A DNA stretch of 64,000 bases, taken from assembly GCA_019746355.1 (NCBI GenBank), contig JAIESC010000013.1:1-64000 (forward strand), in the 5' to 3' direction. Below the pieces are notes generated by a model, which made no database searches, had not been told where the DNA came from, and saw nothing but the letters and a program-made list of their open reading frames with translations. Both the position numbers and the translations under genes were made by a program. The stretch's first letter is position 1; every line of letters starts with the position of its first letter. The stretch is from Xanthobacteraceae bacterium. Its GTDB lineage: Bacteria > Pseudomonadota > Alphaproteobacteria > Rhizobiales > Xanthobacteraceae. Below, piece by piece: positions 16,331 to 24,896 of the stretch.

Positions 16331-17284
16331 TCACCGGTCGATCGCGAGGCGCGGCGACTTCGCCCGCGACACGCAGATCATGATGTGGTCGGCAAGCTCG
16401 CTGTCGAGCAGAACGAGATCGCGATGGTCGGCCTGGCCTTCGAGCAGTCGACTCTTGCAAGTGCCGCAGGTGCCGCTCTCGCACGAACTCGGCGCGTCGT
16501 AACCGGCGGCGCGGATCGACTCCAGGATGGTCTTGTCGGCCGGCACATCCACGACGGCGCCGGATCTTCTCAGCTCGACCTGGAATGCGGTGTCGGCGCG
16601 CCTGTGCGCTTCGCCCTCGGAGAATGCCTCGAAGTGCACCGCCGGAGTGCTCCAATGACCGGCCATGTCACGCACCGAATCCATCAGCCCGCGGGGGCCG
16701 CAGCAATACAGATGGCCTTTCGGGGTTTCTAGCGCGGGCCACAGGTCCAGCGCCTTGTCAAGGTCGCCGCCGTCGTGGTGGATCGTCACTTGGCGGCGAA
16801 ATTCCGGCTTCGACAATTCCTCCCGGAATGCGGTGACGTCCTTCCTGCGTGTGCAGTAGTAGAGCTTGAACTTGCCGCCATCGGTGCGTTTGAGCTGACG
16901 GATCATCGACATGATCGGCGTGATGCCGATGCCGCCGGCGATGAACGTATAGCCCGCGGGGCTTGCGACCAGGGGGAAGTCGTTGCGCGGCTTTGATGTC
17001 ATGATCTCGTCGCCATCCTTGGCTTGGTCGACGAAGCTCACCGAGCCGCCGCGGCCCTTCGGCTCGCGCAGCACCGCGATCACATAACGGTCGCGCTCGG
17101 CTGGATCGTTGCAGAGCGAGTACTTGCGGATCATGCCGTTCGGCACGCGGAGGGACAGGTGAGAGCCCGCGGTGAACTCCGGCAGCTCGGCGCCGCCGGA
17201 CGCGCGCAGTTCGAACAAGCGGATTCCGCTGGCCGCGTCGGCGCTTGCTGCAATGCGAAGAGGAATGTTCGGGTCGTCCGGCAT
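16331..17284 (-). CDS. pht2: Phthalate 4,5-dioxygenase reductase
   Basis: A 317-residue iron-sulfur flavoprotein with the class IA order: FMN domain (RKYSLCND), NADH-binding domain (AGGIGITPIMSMIRQL, then CCGPRGLMDSV), and a C-terminal plant-type [2Fe-2S] domain with CESGTCGTC and a distant ICVS cysteine. It passes electrons from NADH to the Rieske oxygenase. The ATG at 17284 has AGGA upstream; a longer frame to 17323 runs into the divergent promoter. The partner oxygenase diverges at 17373. Possible alternative partners are the dioxygenases at 6398 and 12775, which lack reductases of their own. Confidence 0.88.
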   Translation of the reverse strand: MPDDPNIPLRIAASADAASGIRLFELRASGGAELPEFTAGSHLSLRVPNGMIRKYSLCNDPAERDRYVIAVLREPKGRGGSVSFVDQAKDGDEIMTSKPRNDFPLVASPAGYTFIAGGIGITPIMSMIRQLKRTDGGKFKLYYCTRRKDVTAFREELSKPEFRRQVTIHHDGGDLDKALDLWPALETPKGHLYCCGPRGLMDSVRDMAGHWSTPAVHFEAFSEGEAHRRADTAFQVELRRSGAVVDVPADKTILESIRAAGYDAPSSCESGTCGTCKSRLLEGQADHRDLVLLDSELADHIMICVSRAKSPRLAIDR

Positions 17285-17326
17285 CCGGTCCTGCTGGGAT
17301 TGACAATCGGCTGTTCGGCACAATAG

Positions 17327-17342
17327 ACTTAGGAGCCTAAGT
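17327..17342. promoter_or_regulatory. Perfect palindrome ACTTAGG-AG-CCTAAGT, candidate MarR operator
   Basis: A 16-bp palindrome with 7-bp arms midway between the divergent reductase (start 17284) and oxygenase (start 17373) genes. The operon it would control ends with MarR-1. The same TAGG-N2-CCTA core recurs at 12683-12698 and 29011-29024. Position and symmetry are typical of a MarR repressor site covering both promoters. Confidence 0.65.
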
Positions 17343-17372
17343 TATCAAGTCCTCGGAGCCAGGAGACCCGCC

Positions 17373-18665
17373 ATGCTGACTGCGGAAGAAAACGATCTGC
17401 TGTGCCGCGTGGAGGGCGATGCGCCGATGGGTCAGCTCATGCGGCGGCATTGGATACCGGCCTGTCTGTCCGAGGAGGTGGCCGAGCCCGACGGCGCGCC
17501 GGTGCGCACGCGTTTGATGGGCGAGGATCTGGTGGTGTTCCGTGACACCGATGGACGGCTCGGCGTGCTCGACGAGTATTGCCCGCATCGCCGGGTCTCG
17601 CTCGCCTTCGGCCGCAACGAGGAGTGCGGTCTGCGTTGCCTCTATCACGGCTGGAAGATGGACGTGGAGGGCAACGTGCTGGAGATGGCGTCCGAGCCGC
17701 CGGAGAGCGGTTTCATCGCCAAGGTCAAGCACAAGTCCTATCCGGCGAAGGAATGGGGTGGCTTTGTCTGGACCTACATGGGCCCGGCGGAGACCATGCC
17801 CGAGTTCGAGCCGCCGGCGTTCGCGCCGACCGAGGACACCCGCGTTTCGATCGTGAAGATTCACGTGCCCTGCAACTGGGCGCAGATCCTGGAAGGCCAG
17901 ATCGATTCCGCGCACTCCTCCAGCCTCCACTCGTCCGACATGAGGCCGGCCAAGGGCAGTTCTGCCCGGGCGCTTGATAGCTATTGGGTGCGCCCGTCCA
18001 CCGACAAGGCGCCGCGCATGGAGGTGGAAACCACGAGCTTCGGCTTCCACTACGCCGCGATCCGGCGGCCGATCCAGAACGCGAGCACCCACGACTATAT
18101 CCGCAAGACGGTCTATATCGCGCCGTTCACCGCGCTTATTCCGCCAAACAACGCCTACAACGTCGCGACCGTGCTCAGCCCGACCGACGACACCCACACT
18201 GCCTTCCACTTTATCGCCTGGCATCCGACCGACGGCATCAACCAGGAGGCGTGGCGCAAGTTCAACGTCGCCCAGATCGGCATCGACCTCGACGACAACT
18301 ACAACAACCTGCGCACTCGCGAGAACAACTACTGGCAGGATCGCAAGGCGATGAAGCTTGGCAATTTCACCGGGATCGACGGCATCCCGAACCAGGACAT
18401 CTCCATGTGGGTGACGATGGGCCCGATCGCGGACCGCACCCGGGAGCGGGTCGGCGCCAGCGATCGCGCCGTGGTCGAATTCCGGCAGATCATGGTCGAG
18501 GCCGCCAGGCAGATGCGCGACAGCGGCAAAGTCCTGGGCCGGACCGAACCGCACATCCCGCACGTGCGGATTTCGTCCTACGAAGGCGTGGTGCCGAAGT
18601 CGAGTGACTGGCGAACGCTCGGCGCGGAGCAGTATCAGGCGCAGCGGATGACCGCTGCGGAATAG
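17373..18665 (+). CDS. pht3: Phthalate 4,5-dioxygenase oxygenase component
   Basis: A 430-residue single-subunit-type Rieske oxygenase of the phthalate dioxygenase family. The N-terminus LLCRVEGDAPMGQLMRRHW is highly characteristic of Pht3/OphA2. Rieske ligands are C70-x-H72 (EYCPHRR) and C89-x2-H92 (CLYHGW); the mononuclear iron site is EGQIDSAHSSSLH with D178, H181 and H186. It forms phthalate cis-4,5-dihydrodiol using the divergent reductase. AGGAGA precedes the ATG. Members of this family also attack other aromatic acids and ethers, but the clustered Pht2 and Pht4 homologues support phthalate or a close analogue. Confidence 0.88.
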   Translation: MLTAEENDLLCRVEGDAPMGQLMRRHWIPACLSEEVAEPDGAPVRTRLMGEDLVVFRDTDGRLGVLDEYCPHRRVSLAFGRNEECGLRCLYHGWKMDVEGNVLEMASEPPESGFIAKVKHKSYPAKEWGGFVWTYMGPAETMPEFEPPAFAPTEDTRVSIVKIHVPCNWAQILEGQIDSAHSSSLHSSDMRPAKGSSARALDSYWVRPSTDKAPRMEVETTSFGFHYAAIRRPIQNASTHDYIRKTVYIAPFTALIPPNNAYNVATVLSPTDDTHTAFHFIAWHPTDGINQEAWRKFNVAQIGIDLDDNYNNLRTRENNYWQDRKAMKLGNFTGIDGIPNQDISMWVTMGPIADRTRERVGASDRAVVEFRQIMVEAARQMRDSGKVLGRTEPHIPHVRISSYEGVVPKSSDWRTLGAEQYQAQRMTAAE

Positions 18666-18738
18666 CGTATGGCGCGATCATTTCGTCGAGGGAATAGGCC
18701 GCATGGGTTACCGTGGCCGAGGATAGCAAGGTAAAATC

Positions 18739-19794
18739 GTGGAATTTGGCATTCAATTTTTCCCTTCCGTCGGCCCCGACCGCAAATCGGCCGAGCAGTA
18801 TTGGGGGGAGGCGCTTGAGCTCACACAGCTCGCTGAGCAACTCGGCTACGCCAACGTGCGAACGGTCGAGCACTATTTCCACTCGTACGGCGGCTATAGC
18901 CCAGATCCGCTGATCTTCCTGAGCGCGGCGGCCGCGATCACGCGCAAGATGCGGCTCATCACCGGCGCGGTGCTCCCTGTGTTTAACAATCCGCTGAAGC
19001 TTGCCGGCCAGATCGGCATGGTCGACGCGATCTCCAGGGGCCGCGTCGAGATCGGCTTCGCGCGCGCCTTCCTGCCGCACGAGTTCGCGCGCTTCGGGAT
19101 TTCGATGGACGAGAGCCGCATCCGTTTCGACGAAGGCCTCGAGCAGGTCCGCCGCCTGCTGGAGCAGGAGAACGTCACCGCGCAGGGCCGCTTCCACAGC
19201 TTCGAGAACGTGACCTCGCTGCCGCGCCCGACGCAGAAGCCGCGGCCGCCGTTCTGGATCGCCGCGCTGTCAACCGAGGATTCGTTCGAGAATGCCGGCC
19301 GGCTCGGCCATCATCTGATGGGCATCCCGCTTGCCGGCGCGCAGATGGCGAAGCTCATGAAGATCTATCGCGACGCCTGGACCAAGGCGGGCCATCCCGG
19401 CCGCGGCCGCGTGATGCTGGCGTTCCACATGTTCTGCGCCGAAACCCGCGAGAAGGCGGCGGCGATCGCGCGCGAGCCGCTCAACATCTACCTCAAGTCC
19501 ATCGTCAATGCCGCCTCGGACTGGATGTCGGGCGTGGCGTCGAAGGACTATCCGAACTACCAGAAGATGATCGAGATTATCTCCAACGAAACCTACGAAT
19601 CGCAGGTCGAGAAAGGCTCGGCCTGGATCGGAACGCCGGACGATATCCGCAAGGCCGTGGCGCAATACGATAGTGCGGTCGGCGGCTTCGAATCCGCCTC
19701 GCTGCAGGTGAATTTTGGTATGATTCCTTATGTCGAAGCTGAGGCGTCGATGAGGTTGTTCGCGCGCGAAGTGGTGCCGCATTTCAAGAACTAG
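18739..19794 (+). CDS. Luciferase-like (LLM) flavin-dependent monooxygenase
   Basis: A 351-residue TIM-barrel oxidoreductase of the bacterial luciferase superfamily using reduced FMN or F420. It opens MEFGIQFFPSVGPDRKSAEQ (GTG start at 18739). It shows VRTVEHYFHSYGGYSPDPL, a variant of the EHH/EHHF block, VDAISRGRVEIGFARAF, and a C-terminal AWIGTPDDIRKAVAQYD. It is followed 10 bp later by a gentisate dioxygenase-like gene, so it probably hydroxylates or opens an aromatic intermediate upstream of that step. A separate reductase is required and none adjoins. The substrate is unknown. Confidence 0.85.
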   Translation: MEFGIQFFPSVGPDRKSAEQYWGEALELTQLAEQLGYANVRTVEHYFHSYGGYSPDPLIFLSAAAAITRKMRLITGAVLPVFNNPLKLAGQIGMVDAISRGRVEIGFARAFLPHEFARFGISMDESRIRFDEGLEQVRRLLEQENVTAQGRFHSFENVTSLPRPTQKPRPPFWIAALSTEDSFENAGRLGHHLMGIPLAGAQMAKLMKIYRDAWTKAGHPGRGRVMLAFHMFCAETREKAAAIAREPLNIYLKSIVNAASDWMSGVASKDYPNYQKMIEIISNETYESQVEKGSAWIGTPDDIRKAVAQYDSAVGGFESASLQVNFGMIPYVEAEASMRLFAREVVPHFKN

Positions 19795-19804
19795 GGAGGC
19801 TCGC

Positions 19805-20794
19805 ATGTCCGTTGCCGCCGTCGCCACTGTCCCGGGCAGCTTGTCGGGCCGCGATATCCCGACGCTCGAGTCGCTCTATGAGGCCGCCGGCGGCGTGAAC
19901 TTCACGCCCGGCTGGGTGCCGCGCAAGAAGCCGATCCTGTGGGGCGAGCCGCGGCCGGAGTTCGTGCCCGCGCAATGGACCTACGAGGATGCCAAGGCCG
20001 GCCTAGATGCCGCCGGCCGGCTGATCGACGTGTCGCTGGCGGAGCGCCGCAACCTGGTGATGCGCAACCCGACGCCCAATGCCGTCTTCGAGACGAGCCG
20101 CACCTTGGTCTGCGCCTATCAGATGATCCTGCCCGGCGAGCATGCGCCTTCGCACCGGCATTCGTCCCATGCGCTGCGTGTCATCATCGACGGCAAGGGC
20201 TCCTACTCGGTCGTTGACGGCGAGAAGACGCCGATGGAGACCGGCGACGTGGTGCTCACGCCCGGCTGGTGCTGGCACGGCCACGGCCATGACGGCGATC
20301 AGCCCGCGTACTGGTTCGACGGGCTCGACGTGCCGCTGACGCATCTGCTCGAGCCGATGTTCTTTCAGGAGCACCCGCAGAAGCACGCCCCGATCGAGAG
20401 TGTGGTGGAGACCTCGCCGTTTCGCTTCAAGCGTGCCGACATCGCGCGAAAGCTCGACGCGGCGCGGGCGGACAACGAGGGCTTCCATGGACCGCGCATC
20501 ACGCTTGAGGCGCCGACCATGCCCCCGATAGTTCTGACGGTGGAGCGGCTCCCGGCCGGCGAGAAGACGCGCCGCTATCGCACCACCGCCAACACGATCT
20601 TCCATGTGATGGAGGGGGCGGGCGAAACCACGGTCGGCGATCAGCGCTTCTCTTGGAAGCGCGGCGACACCATCGTCGCGCCGGGCTGGAACGCCGTCAG
20701 CCACCGCGCCACGTCGGACGCGCAATGGTTCGCGATGTCCGACGAGCCGCTGCTGCGGTTCGCGAACTACTATCGCTTCGAGGCGATGGATTGA
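19805..20794 (+). CDS. Gentisate 1,2-dioxygenase-like bicupin
   Basis: A 329-residue protein with two cupin domains. The first (residues ~100-165) carries SHRHS and GWCWHGHG, giving candidate Fe(II) ligands H117, H119 and H158, plus LRVIIDGKGSYSVVDGE. The second (~260-315) has FHVMEGAGETTVGDQRFSW and GDTIVAPGW. This is the layout of gentisate, salicylate and 1-hydroxy-2-naphthoate ring-cleaving dioxygenases, which open the ring next to a carboxyl group. GGGAGG precedes the ATG. With the NagG-like hydroxylase at 12775 or the NahG-like protein at 44383 it could complete salicylate degradation. The exact substrate is unproven. Confidence 0.75.
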   Translation: MSVAAVATVPGSLSGRDIPTLESLYEAAGGVNFTPGWVPRKKPILWGEPRPEFVPAQWTYEDAKAGLDAAGRLIDVSLAERRNLVMRNPTPNAVFETSRTLVCAYQMILPGEHAPSHRHSSHALRVIIDGKGSYSVVDGEKTPMETGDVVLTPGWCWHGHGHDGDQPAYWFDGLDVPLTHLLEPMFFQEHPQKHAPIESVVETSPFRFKRADIARKLDAARADNEGFHGPRITLEAPTMPPIVLTVERLPAGEKTRRYRTTANTIFHVMEGAGETTVGDQRFSWKRGDTIVAPGWNAVSHRATSDAQWFAMSDEPLLRFANYYRFEAMD

Positions 20795-20854
20795 GCCGTG
20801 CCCGCAGGACTGACCATTCTCCAGAGCGCGGCGCAGGTTTCACCCGGAGGCACC

Positions 20855-22081
20855 ATGTCGACGTTAGCGGATCTTGATCGGAGCAAGGTCGTCGATGTCG
20901 ACTTCGGCAGCAGTGAATTCAAGCATAATGCGCGCGGCATTGTCGCCGAATGGGCAAAGCGTCCGCCGTTCTACGTTCTCGGCGACGGCCCGACCCAGGT
21001 GATCGTCGGGCGCTACGCCCACGTTCACGAGGTGTTTTCAGACCCCGACCGGTTCGCCTCGAAGCTGCCGCGCGGGCCGGGCTTCGAGCAGTTCGACAAG
21101 TTCATGGGTATCGAGTTCATGACCCAGATGGACGGCGAGCAGCACGCACGGTTGCGCCGTCTGCTGATCCCGGCATTTTCCTCGCGCCGCATGGCGCAGG
21201 TCGAGGCCGATATTGCCGCGATCATCGAGGGCATGCTCGACGACATCGAGCGCAATGGCCCGGCATTCGATGCCATGACTCAGTATGGCGCGAAGCTTGT
21301 CGTCGGCGCGTTGGTCACGACCATGATGGGCCTGGACCAGACCCAGCAGAAGGTCCTGCTCGATTACCAGGAATTTCTGCCGCAGGCCATGGCCACCAAG
21401 CCGGGACAGCCCTATCCGCCGGAGTGCCAGAACGTTTTCAATCGTGCGCACAATCTGGCAAACGCGATCATTGCCGACCGCCGCGCCAATCCGCGCTCCG
21501 ATTTCATCAGCGACCTCGTGATGGCGCGCGACCACGGCGATAAGCTGAACGACCAGGAGTTGTTTGGCATGATCTTCGGGCTGTTCGGCGCGCTCGCCGC
21601 CACCAGCCGCTCGGCCGGCGGCGCACTCTATACGCTCTATACGCACACCGATCAGCTCGTGCAGTTAATCCGCGACCCGGAGCTCATTCCGGACGCGGTC
21701 GAGGAATGCCTGCGGTTCGCCAGCAACGGCTACTTCACGTTCGCGCGGATCGCGACCCGGGACACCGAGGTGGGCGGCACACCCATCCTCAAAGGCATGG
21801 TGGTGCGGCCGTCGCCGCTTGCGGCGAACTACGATCCCGATGTCTTCCCCGACCCGCTCCGTTTCGACATTCACCGCAGGCCAAAACGGATTCTGAGTTT
21901 TGCCGTCGGCCCGCACCACTGCGTCGGCAACATTCTCGGCCGTACCACCATCACCATCGCGATGCGCCGGCTGCTGGCGCGGTTTCCGAACGCCCGGCTC
22001 GCAGATCCAGACTTCGAGCCGGTCTATGTCGGGGCCGTCGGCGAGCTGCGCCTGCAAAGCCTGCCGATGCGGACTCATTGA
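20855..22081 (+). CDS. Cytochrome P450 with atypical I-helix
   Basis: A 408-residue soluble bacterial P450. The ATG at 20855 has CGGAGG upstream; the frame is open back to 20798. The haem-binding loop is FAVGPHHCVGN with C356 as the thiolate, the ExxR motif is ECLR (284-287), and HARLRR is the C-helix haem contact. The I-helix segment GLFGALAATSRSAGG (~242-256) lacks the usual acid of the A/G-G-x-D/E-T motif; alanine replaces it. It follows the bicupin and probably hydroxylates or demethylates an aromatic compound with external redox partners, none of which is nearby. Confidence 0.88.
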   Translation: MSTLADLDRSKVVDVDFGSSEFKHNARGIVAEWAKRPPFYVLGDGPTQVIVGRYAHVHEVFSDPDRFASKLPRGPGFEQFDKFMGIEFMTQMDGEQHARLRRLLIPAFSSRRMAQVEADIAAIIEGMLDDIERNGPAFDAMTQYGAKLVVGALVTTMMGLDQTQQKVLLDYQEFLPQAMATKPGQPYPPECQNVFNRAHNLANAIIADRRANPRSDFISDLVMARDHGDKLNDQELFGMIFGLFGALAATSRSAGGALYTLYTHTDQLVQLIRDPELIPDAVEECLRFASNGYFTFARIATRDTEVGGTPILKGMVVRPSPLAANYDPDVFPDPLRFDIHRRPKRILSFAVGPHHCVGNILGRTTITIAMRRLLARFPNARLADPDFEPVYVGAVGELRLQSLPMRTH

Positions 22082-22176
22082 AGCAGGCTCGGTGAGGGGC
22101 TTCGCTCTTGCTTGTCGAGAGTTTCGCGGCGGCCTGCTAACCTAAGTCAAAATCTTATGCCACCGAGGAAGCGCCC

Positions 22177-23151
22177 ATGAATCTTCACTCGCTGAGCGGC
22201 GTATTCGCTCTCGCGCTGGCCGCTCTGTTCGCTCCGCAGGTGCAGGCCCAGCCGCAATATCCGAGCCAGTCCATCAGGCTGATCGTGCCCTATGCGCCGG
22301 GCGGCGTCCCGGACACGACCGCGCGCCTGCTGGCGCAGCGCCTGCAAGACCGGCTCGGCCAGACGGTGGTGGTGGAGAACCGCGCCGGCGGCAACGGCGG
22401 CGTCGCGGCCGCGGTGATCACCGCCGCGCCGGCCGACGGCTACACGCTACTGGTGGTCGACACCACGCTCCTGAACATCAGCCCGCTGTTCGTCAGCCAG
22501 CTCTCCTACAATCCGCAGAAGGACTTCGTGCCGGTCGCGCTGCTGGCGCGCACGCCGTTGTTCCTCGCGGTCAGCATGGACCTTGGCGTCAATACGCTTC
22601 AGGAGTTCATCGAATACGCGAAGGCGCGGCCTGGCCGCGTCAACTACGGCTCGGCCGGCATCGGCAGCACGCACCAGCTCACCATGGAGGCGATGAAGGC
22701 GGCGCTGCACCTCGATATCACGCACGTTCCATACCGCGGCACCAGCCAGGCAGTGCCAGCGCTGCTCGGCGGCCACATCCAGGTGCTGTGGGCGTCGTAT
22801 CCCAACCTCAAGGCTGGGGTTGAAGGCGGCAGCATCAGGCTTCTCGCCAACAACGGATCCGGCCGCTCGCCCTTGCTTCCCGAATTGCCGCCGCTCGCGG
22901 ACTTGATCCCTGGATTCGATCTGGTCACGCCGATTGGGATTTTCGCCCGCGCCGGGACACCCGAACCGATCATCCGCAAGATCGCGGCTGAGGCCATAGC
23001 CGTCATGAAGCAGCCGGACATCAAGCCGCCGTTCGCGGCGCTCGGGATGGAACCGGTGGGCGAGGGGCCGGAGGAATTCGCCAAGGCAGCGACGAACGAA
23101 ATAGTCAACATCACCAAGATCGTCGAAAACGCTGGCCTCAAACCGAAATGA
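22177..23151 (+). CDS. Bug-family periplasmic binding protein (tripartite tricarboxylate type)
   Basis: A 324-residue extracytoplasmic receptor. The signal peptide core is GVFALALAALFAPQ, cleaved near VQAQPQ. Bug hallmarks are IRLIVPYAPGGVPDTTARL, VVVENRAGGNGG, AAPADGYTLL and HVPYRGTSQAVPALLGGH. No TctA/TctB membrane partners are in the window. It closely resembles the protein at 41262, including the signal peptide and the GAGGAA ribosome site. A CCTAAGT half site of the MarR-type palindrome lies at 22141-22147. The ligand is unknown; aromatic or aliphatic carboxylates are usual. Confidence 0.88.
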   Translation: MNLHSLSGVFALALAALFAPQVQAQPQYPSQSIRLIVPYAPGGVPDTTARLLAQRLQDRLGQTVVVENRAGGNGGVAAAVITAAPADGYTLLVVDTTLLNISPLFVSQLSYNPQKDFVPVALLARTPLFLAVSMDLGVNTLQEFIEYAKARPGRVNYGSAGIGSTHQLTMEAMKAALHLDITHVPYRGTSQAVPALLGGHIQVLWASYPNLKAGVEGGSIRLLANNGSGRSPLLPELPPLADLIPGFDLVTPIGIFARAGTPEPIIRKIAAEAIAVMKQPDIKPPFAALGMEPVGEGPEEFAKAATNEIVNITKIVENAGLKPK

Positions 23152-23166
23152 TGTCGAGTGCCGTCC

Positions 23167-23182
23167 GTATCCCATGGGATAC
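23167..23182. promoter_or_regulatory. Orphan 16-bp perfect palindrome GTATCCCATGGGATAC
   Basis: A perfectly symmetrical 16-mer just after the Bug gene stop and before a transposase relic, in a region where the flanking genes converge. It has the form of a dimeric regulator operator (GntR or IclR style) but has no intact gene to control now. It may be the leftover promoter of a deleted gene. Confidence 0.35.
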
Positions 23183-23214
23183 TTGGATATCCAACCATCG
23201 CACCCGATCACCGT

Positions 23215-23320
23215 GGCAAAATCAATATGTCGAGAGTCTCATCGGCTCGATCCGCCGGGAATGCCTAAGACCACATGATCGTGTTCGGTGAAGCGCACCT
23301 GCGCCGAATCGCAGGCGCGT
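23215..23320 (+). mobile_element. Transposase/integrase-core C-terminal relic
   Basis: Two adjoining frames give YVESLIGSIRRECLRPHD and HMIVFGEAHLRRIAGAY, the C-terminal rve-domain sequence (normally ERLIGSIRRECLDHxIVFGExHLRR) of a transposase common in Bradyrhizobium. A frameshift separates the halves and the rest of the element is missing. The same IS family may have supplied the N-terminal relic at 42313. No terminal repeat was identified here. Confidence 0.65.
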
Positions 23321-23727
23321 ATGCGTTCTCGGCGGCTTTCCCACCAAAAGGCCGCTGAGGGCGAATCCGAGTTTTATGACGCATCCGCGCGGTCCGAGGG
23401 CGCGCCGGTCGCCGTAGCTAGAAGACGATCGCAATCGCCGGGCAGTTCATTGCCGCATGAACGTTTGCGCTTTGTGTGGCTGAAAGCCCAAGACCCGTGC
23501 ACTATTGCAAGAAAACACCGGGAAAATCATCTTCACTTTTAACAGGCGCTTTCCGAACTCCATGTGACTGGATGAGCTTGAGCCGCTCTTCGTTGGTCTG
23601 ATCGAGAGGGATGTCGCCTACTTCGATGTACTCGAAAACTCCGAATTTTATGTTGGCCCTCGTTGATGTCTTGGTTCTGAGCAGCAAGCGCCCCTGCACC
23701 CACTTTGTTCTTTGAAACCGATTCTGT
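23321..23727. other. Non-coding stretch between convergent operons
   Basis: About 400 bp between the transposase relic and the acyl-CoA dehydrogenase gene. Small open frames on both strands (near 23288-23542 and 23502-23699) have no recognisable family features and no good ribosome sites. It is probably IS debris. Confidence 0.4.
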
Positions 23728-24879
23728 TCAGTAGTTGCGCAGGATTTCCCGGGCGAGCACCCACCGCATCAGTTCGACCGGCCCCTCGGTGATCATGAAG
23801 CTGCGGGCATCGCGCCACATCTTGGAGATCGGCATCTCGATCGTCAGACCCATGCCGCCGTGGATCTGCATGCAGCGGTCGGCGACACGAAAGCCCAGTT
23901 CGGTTCCGGCAATCTTCGCCATGTAGCTTTCGTGGCGGGCCGCCACGCCGGCGTCGGTCCGTGCCGCGAGCTGATAGACGAGGAGTTGCGTCATGTGGTG
24001 TTCGATGTAGCTGTCGGCCAACATGAACTGCACCGCCTGGCGGTCCGCCAGCGGCGCACCGAAGGTGACGCGCTGCTTGGAATACTGCGCTGCCAGGTCG
24101 AGACAGCGCTTGGCGACGCCGAGGCCGCGGCACGCCTGGTAAAGCCGCCCGCTGGTGATCCAGGACTGGGCGGACTTCATGCCTTCGCCCTCGTGCCCGA
24201 TCAGGTTTTCGGCGGGCACCTCCACGTTGTCGAATGCGATTTCATAGGGCGCGTCGCCCATCATGGTTTGCGTGCGTCCCACGAGGGTGATGCCGGGCGT
24301 ATCGGCATCGACGAGGAACATACTCAATCCGCCCTTGCTGCCTTTGCTGCGGTCGGTGGCGGCGACCAACTGATAAAAGTCCGCTTTCCCCGCGTTGGTA
24401 ATCCATCGCTTGTAGCCATTGATCACGTAGCGATCGCCCTTGCGTACGGCGGTGGTGCGCATCGCGCCGGGGTCCGATCCCGCGTCCGGCTCCGATTGCG
24501 CGAAGGCCGTCACCTTCTCGCCGCGCAACACCGGGTGCAGATACTTTTCCTTCTGCGCGTCCGAAAGCGTGAACAGGATCGGCCGGAGGTCGGGCCCGAA
24601 AATGAGCGGACCCCGGGGCGGCAGCGCGATGGTGCGCGCCAGCTCTTCCCAGACCACGACCATGCCGAGCAGGCCGAGCCCTTGGCCGCCATGCTCGATC
24701 GGCACTTCGAGGAGCCACAGTCCCAAATCCTTGGCCTTGCGTTCGAGCTTCTCCCTAATCTCCGGGCGCATTTCCGGCCCGTCCATCGTCGTGCGCTCGA
24801 TCGGAATGAGCTCCCGGTCAACGAAATCGCCGACCGTCTTCTTCAGCATCCGCAATTCTTCCGGCAGATCGAAATCCAT
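23728..24879 (-). CDS. Acyl-CoA dehydrogenase
   Basis: A 383-residue FAD flavoprotein oxidising an acyl-CoA to the 2,3-enoyl-CoA. The full ACAD layout is present: helical N-terminus (MDFDLPEELRMLKKTVGDFV), the middle-domain signature AFAQSEPDAGSDPGAMRTTA, the YVINGYKRWITNAG strand, and a C-terminal helical domain with QIHGGMGLTIEMPI and the likely catalytic glutamate in ITEGPVELMRW. It is the last gene of the minus-strand operon running from the hydrolase at 28951. It probably acts on an alicyclic or arylalkyl CoA ester made by the preceding CoA transferase. Confidence 0.92.
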   Translation of the reverse strand: MDFDLPEELRMLKKTVGDFVDRELIPIERTTMDGPEMRPEIREKLERKAKDLGLWLLEVPIEHGGQGLGLLGMVVVWEELARTIALPPRGPLIFGPDLRPILFTLSDAQKEKYLHPVLRGEKVTAFAQSEPDAGSDPGAMRTTAVRKGDRYVINGYKRWITNAGKADFYQLVAATDRSKGSKGGLSMFLVDADTPGITLVGRTQTMMGDAPYEIAFDNVEVPAENLIGHEGEGMKSAQSWITSGRLYQACRGLGVAKRCLDLAAQYSKQRVTFGAPLADRQAVQFMLADSYIEHHMTQLLVYQLAARTDAGVAARHESYMAKIAGTELGFRVADRCMQIHGGMGLTIEMPISKMWRDARSFMITEGPVELMRWVLAREILRNY

Positions 24880-24896
24880 CTCTCAACTCTCTGGTG

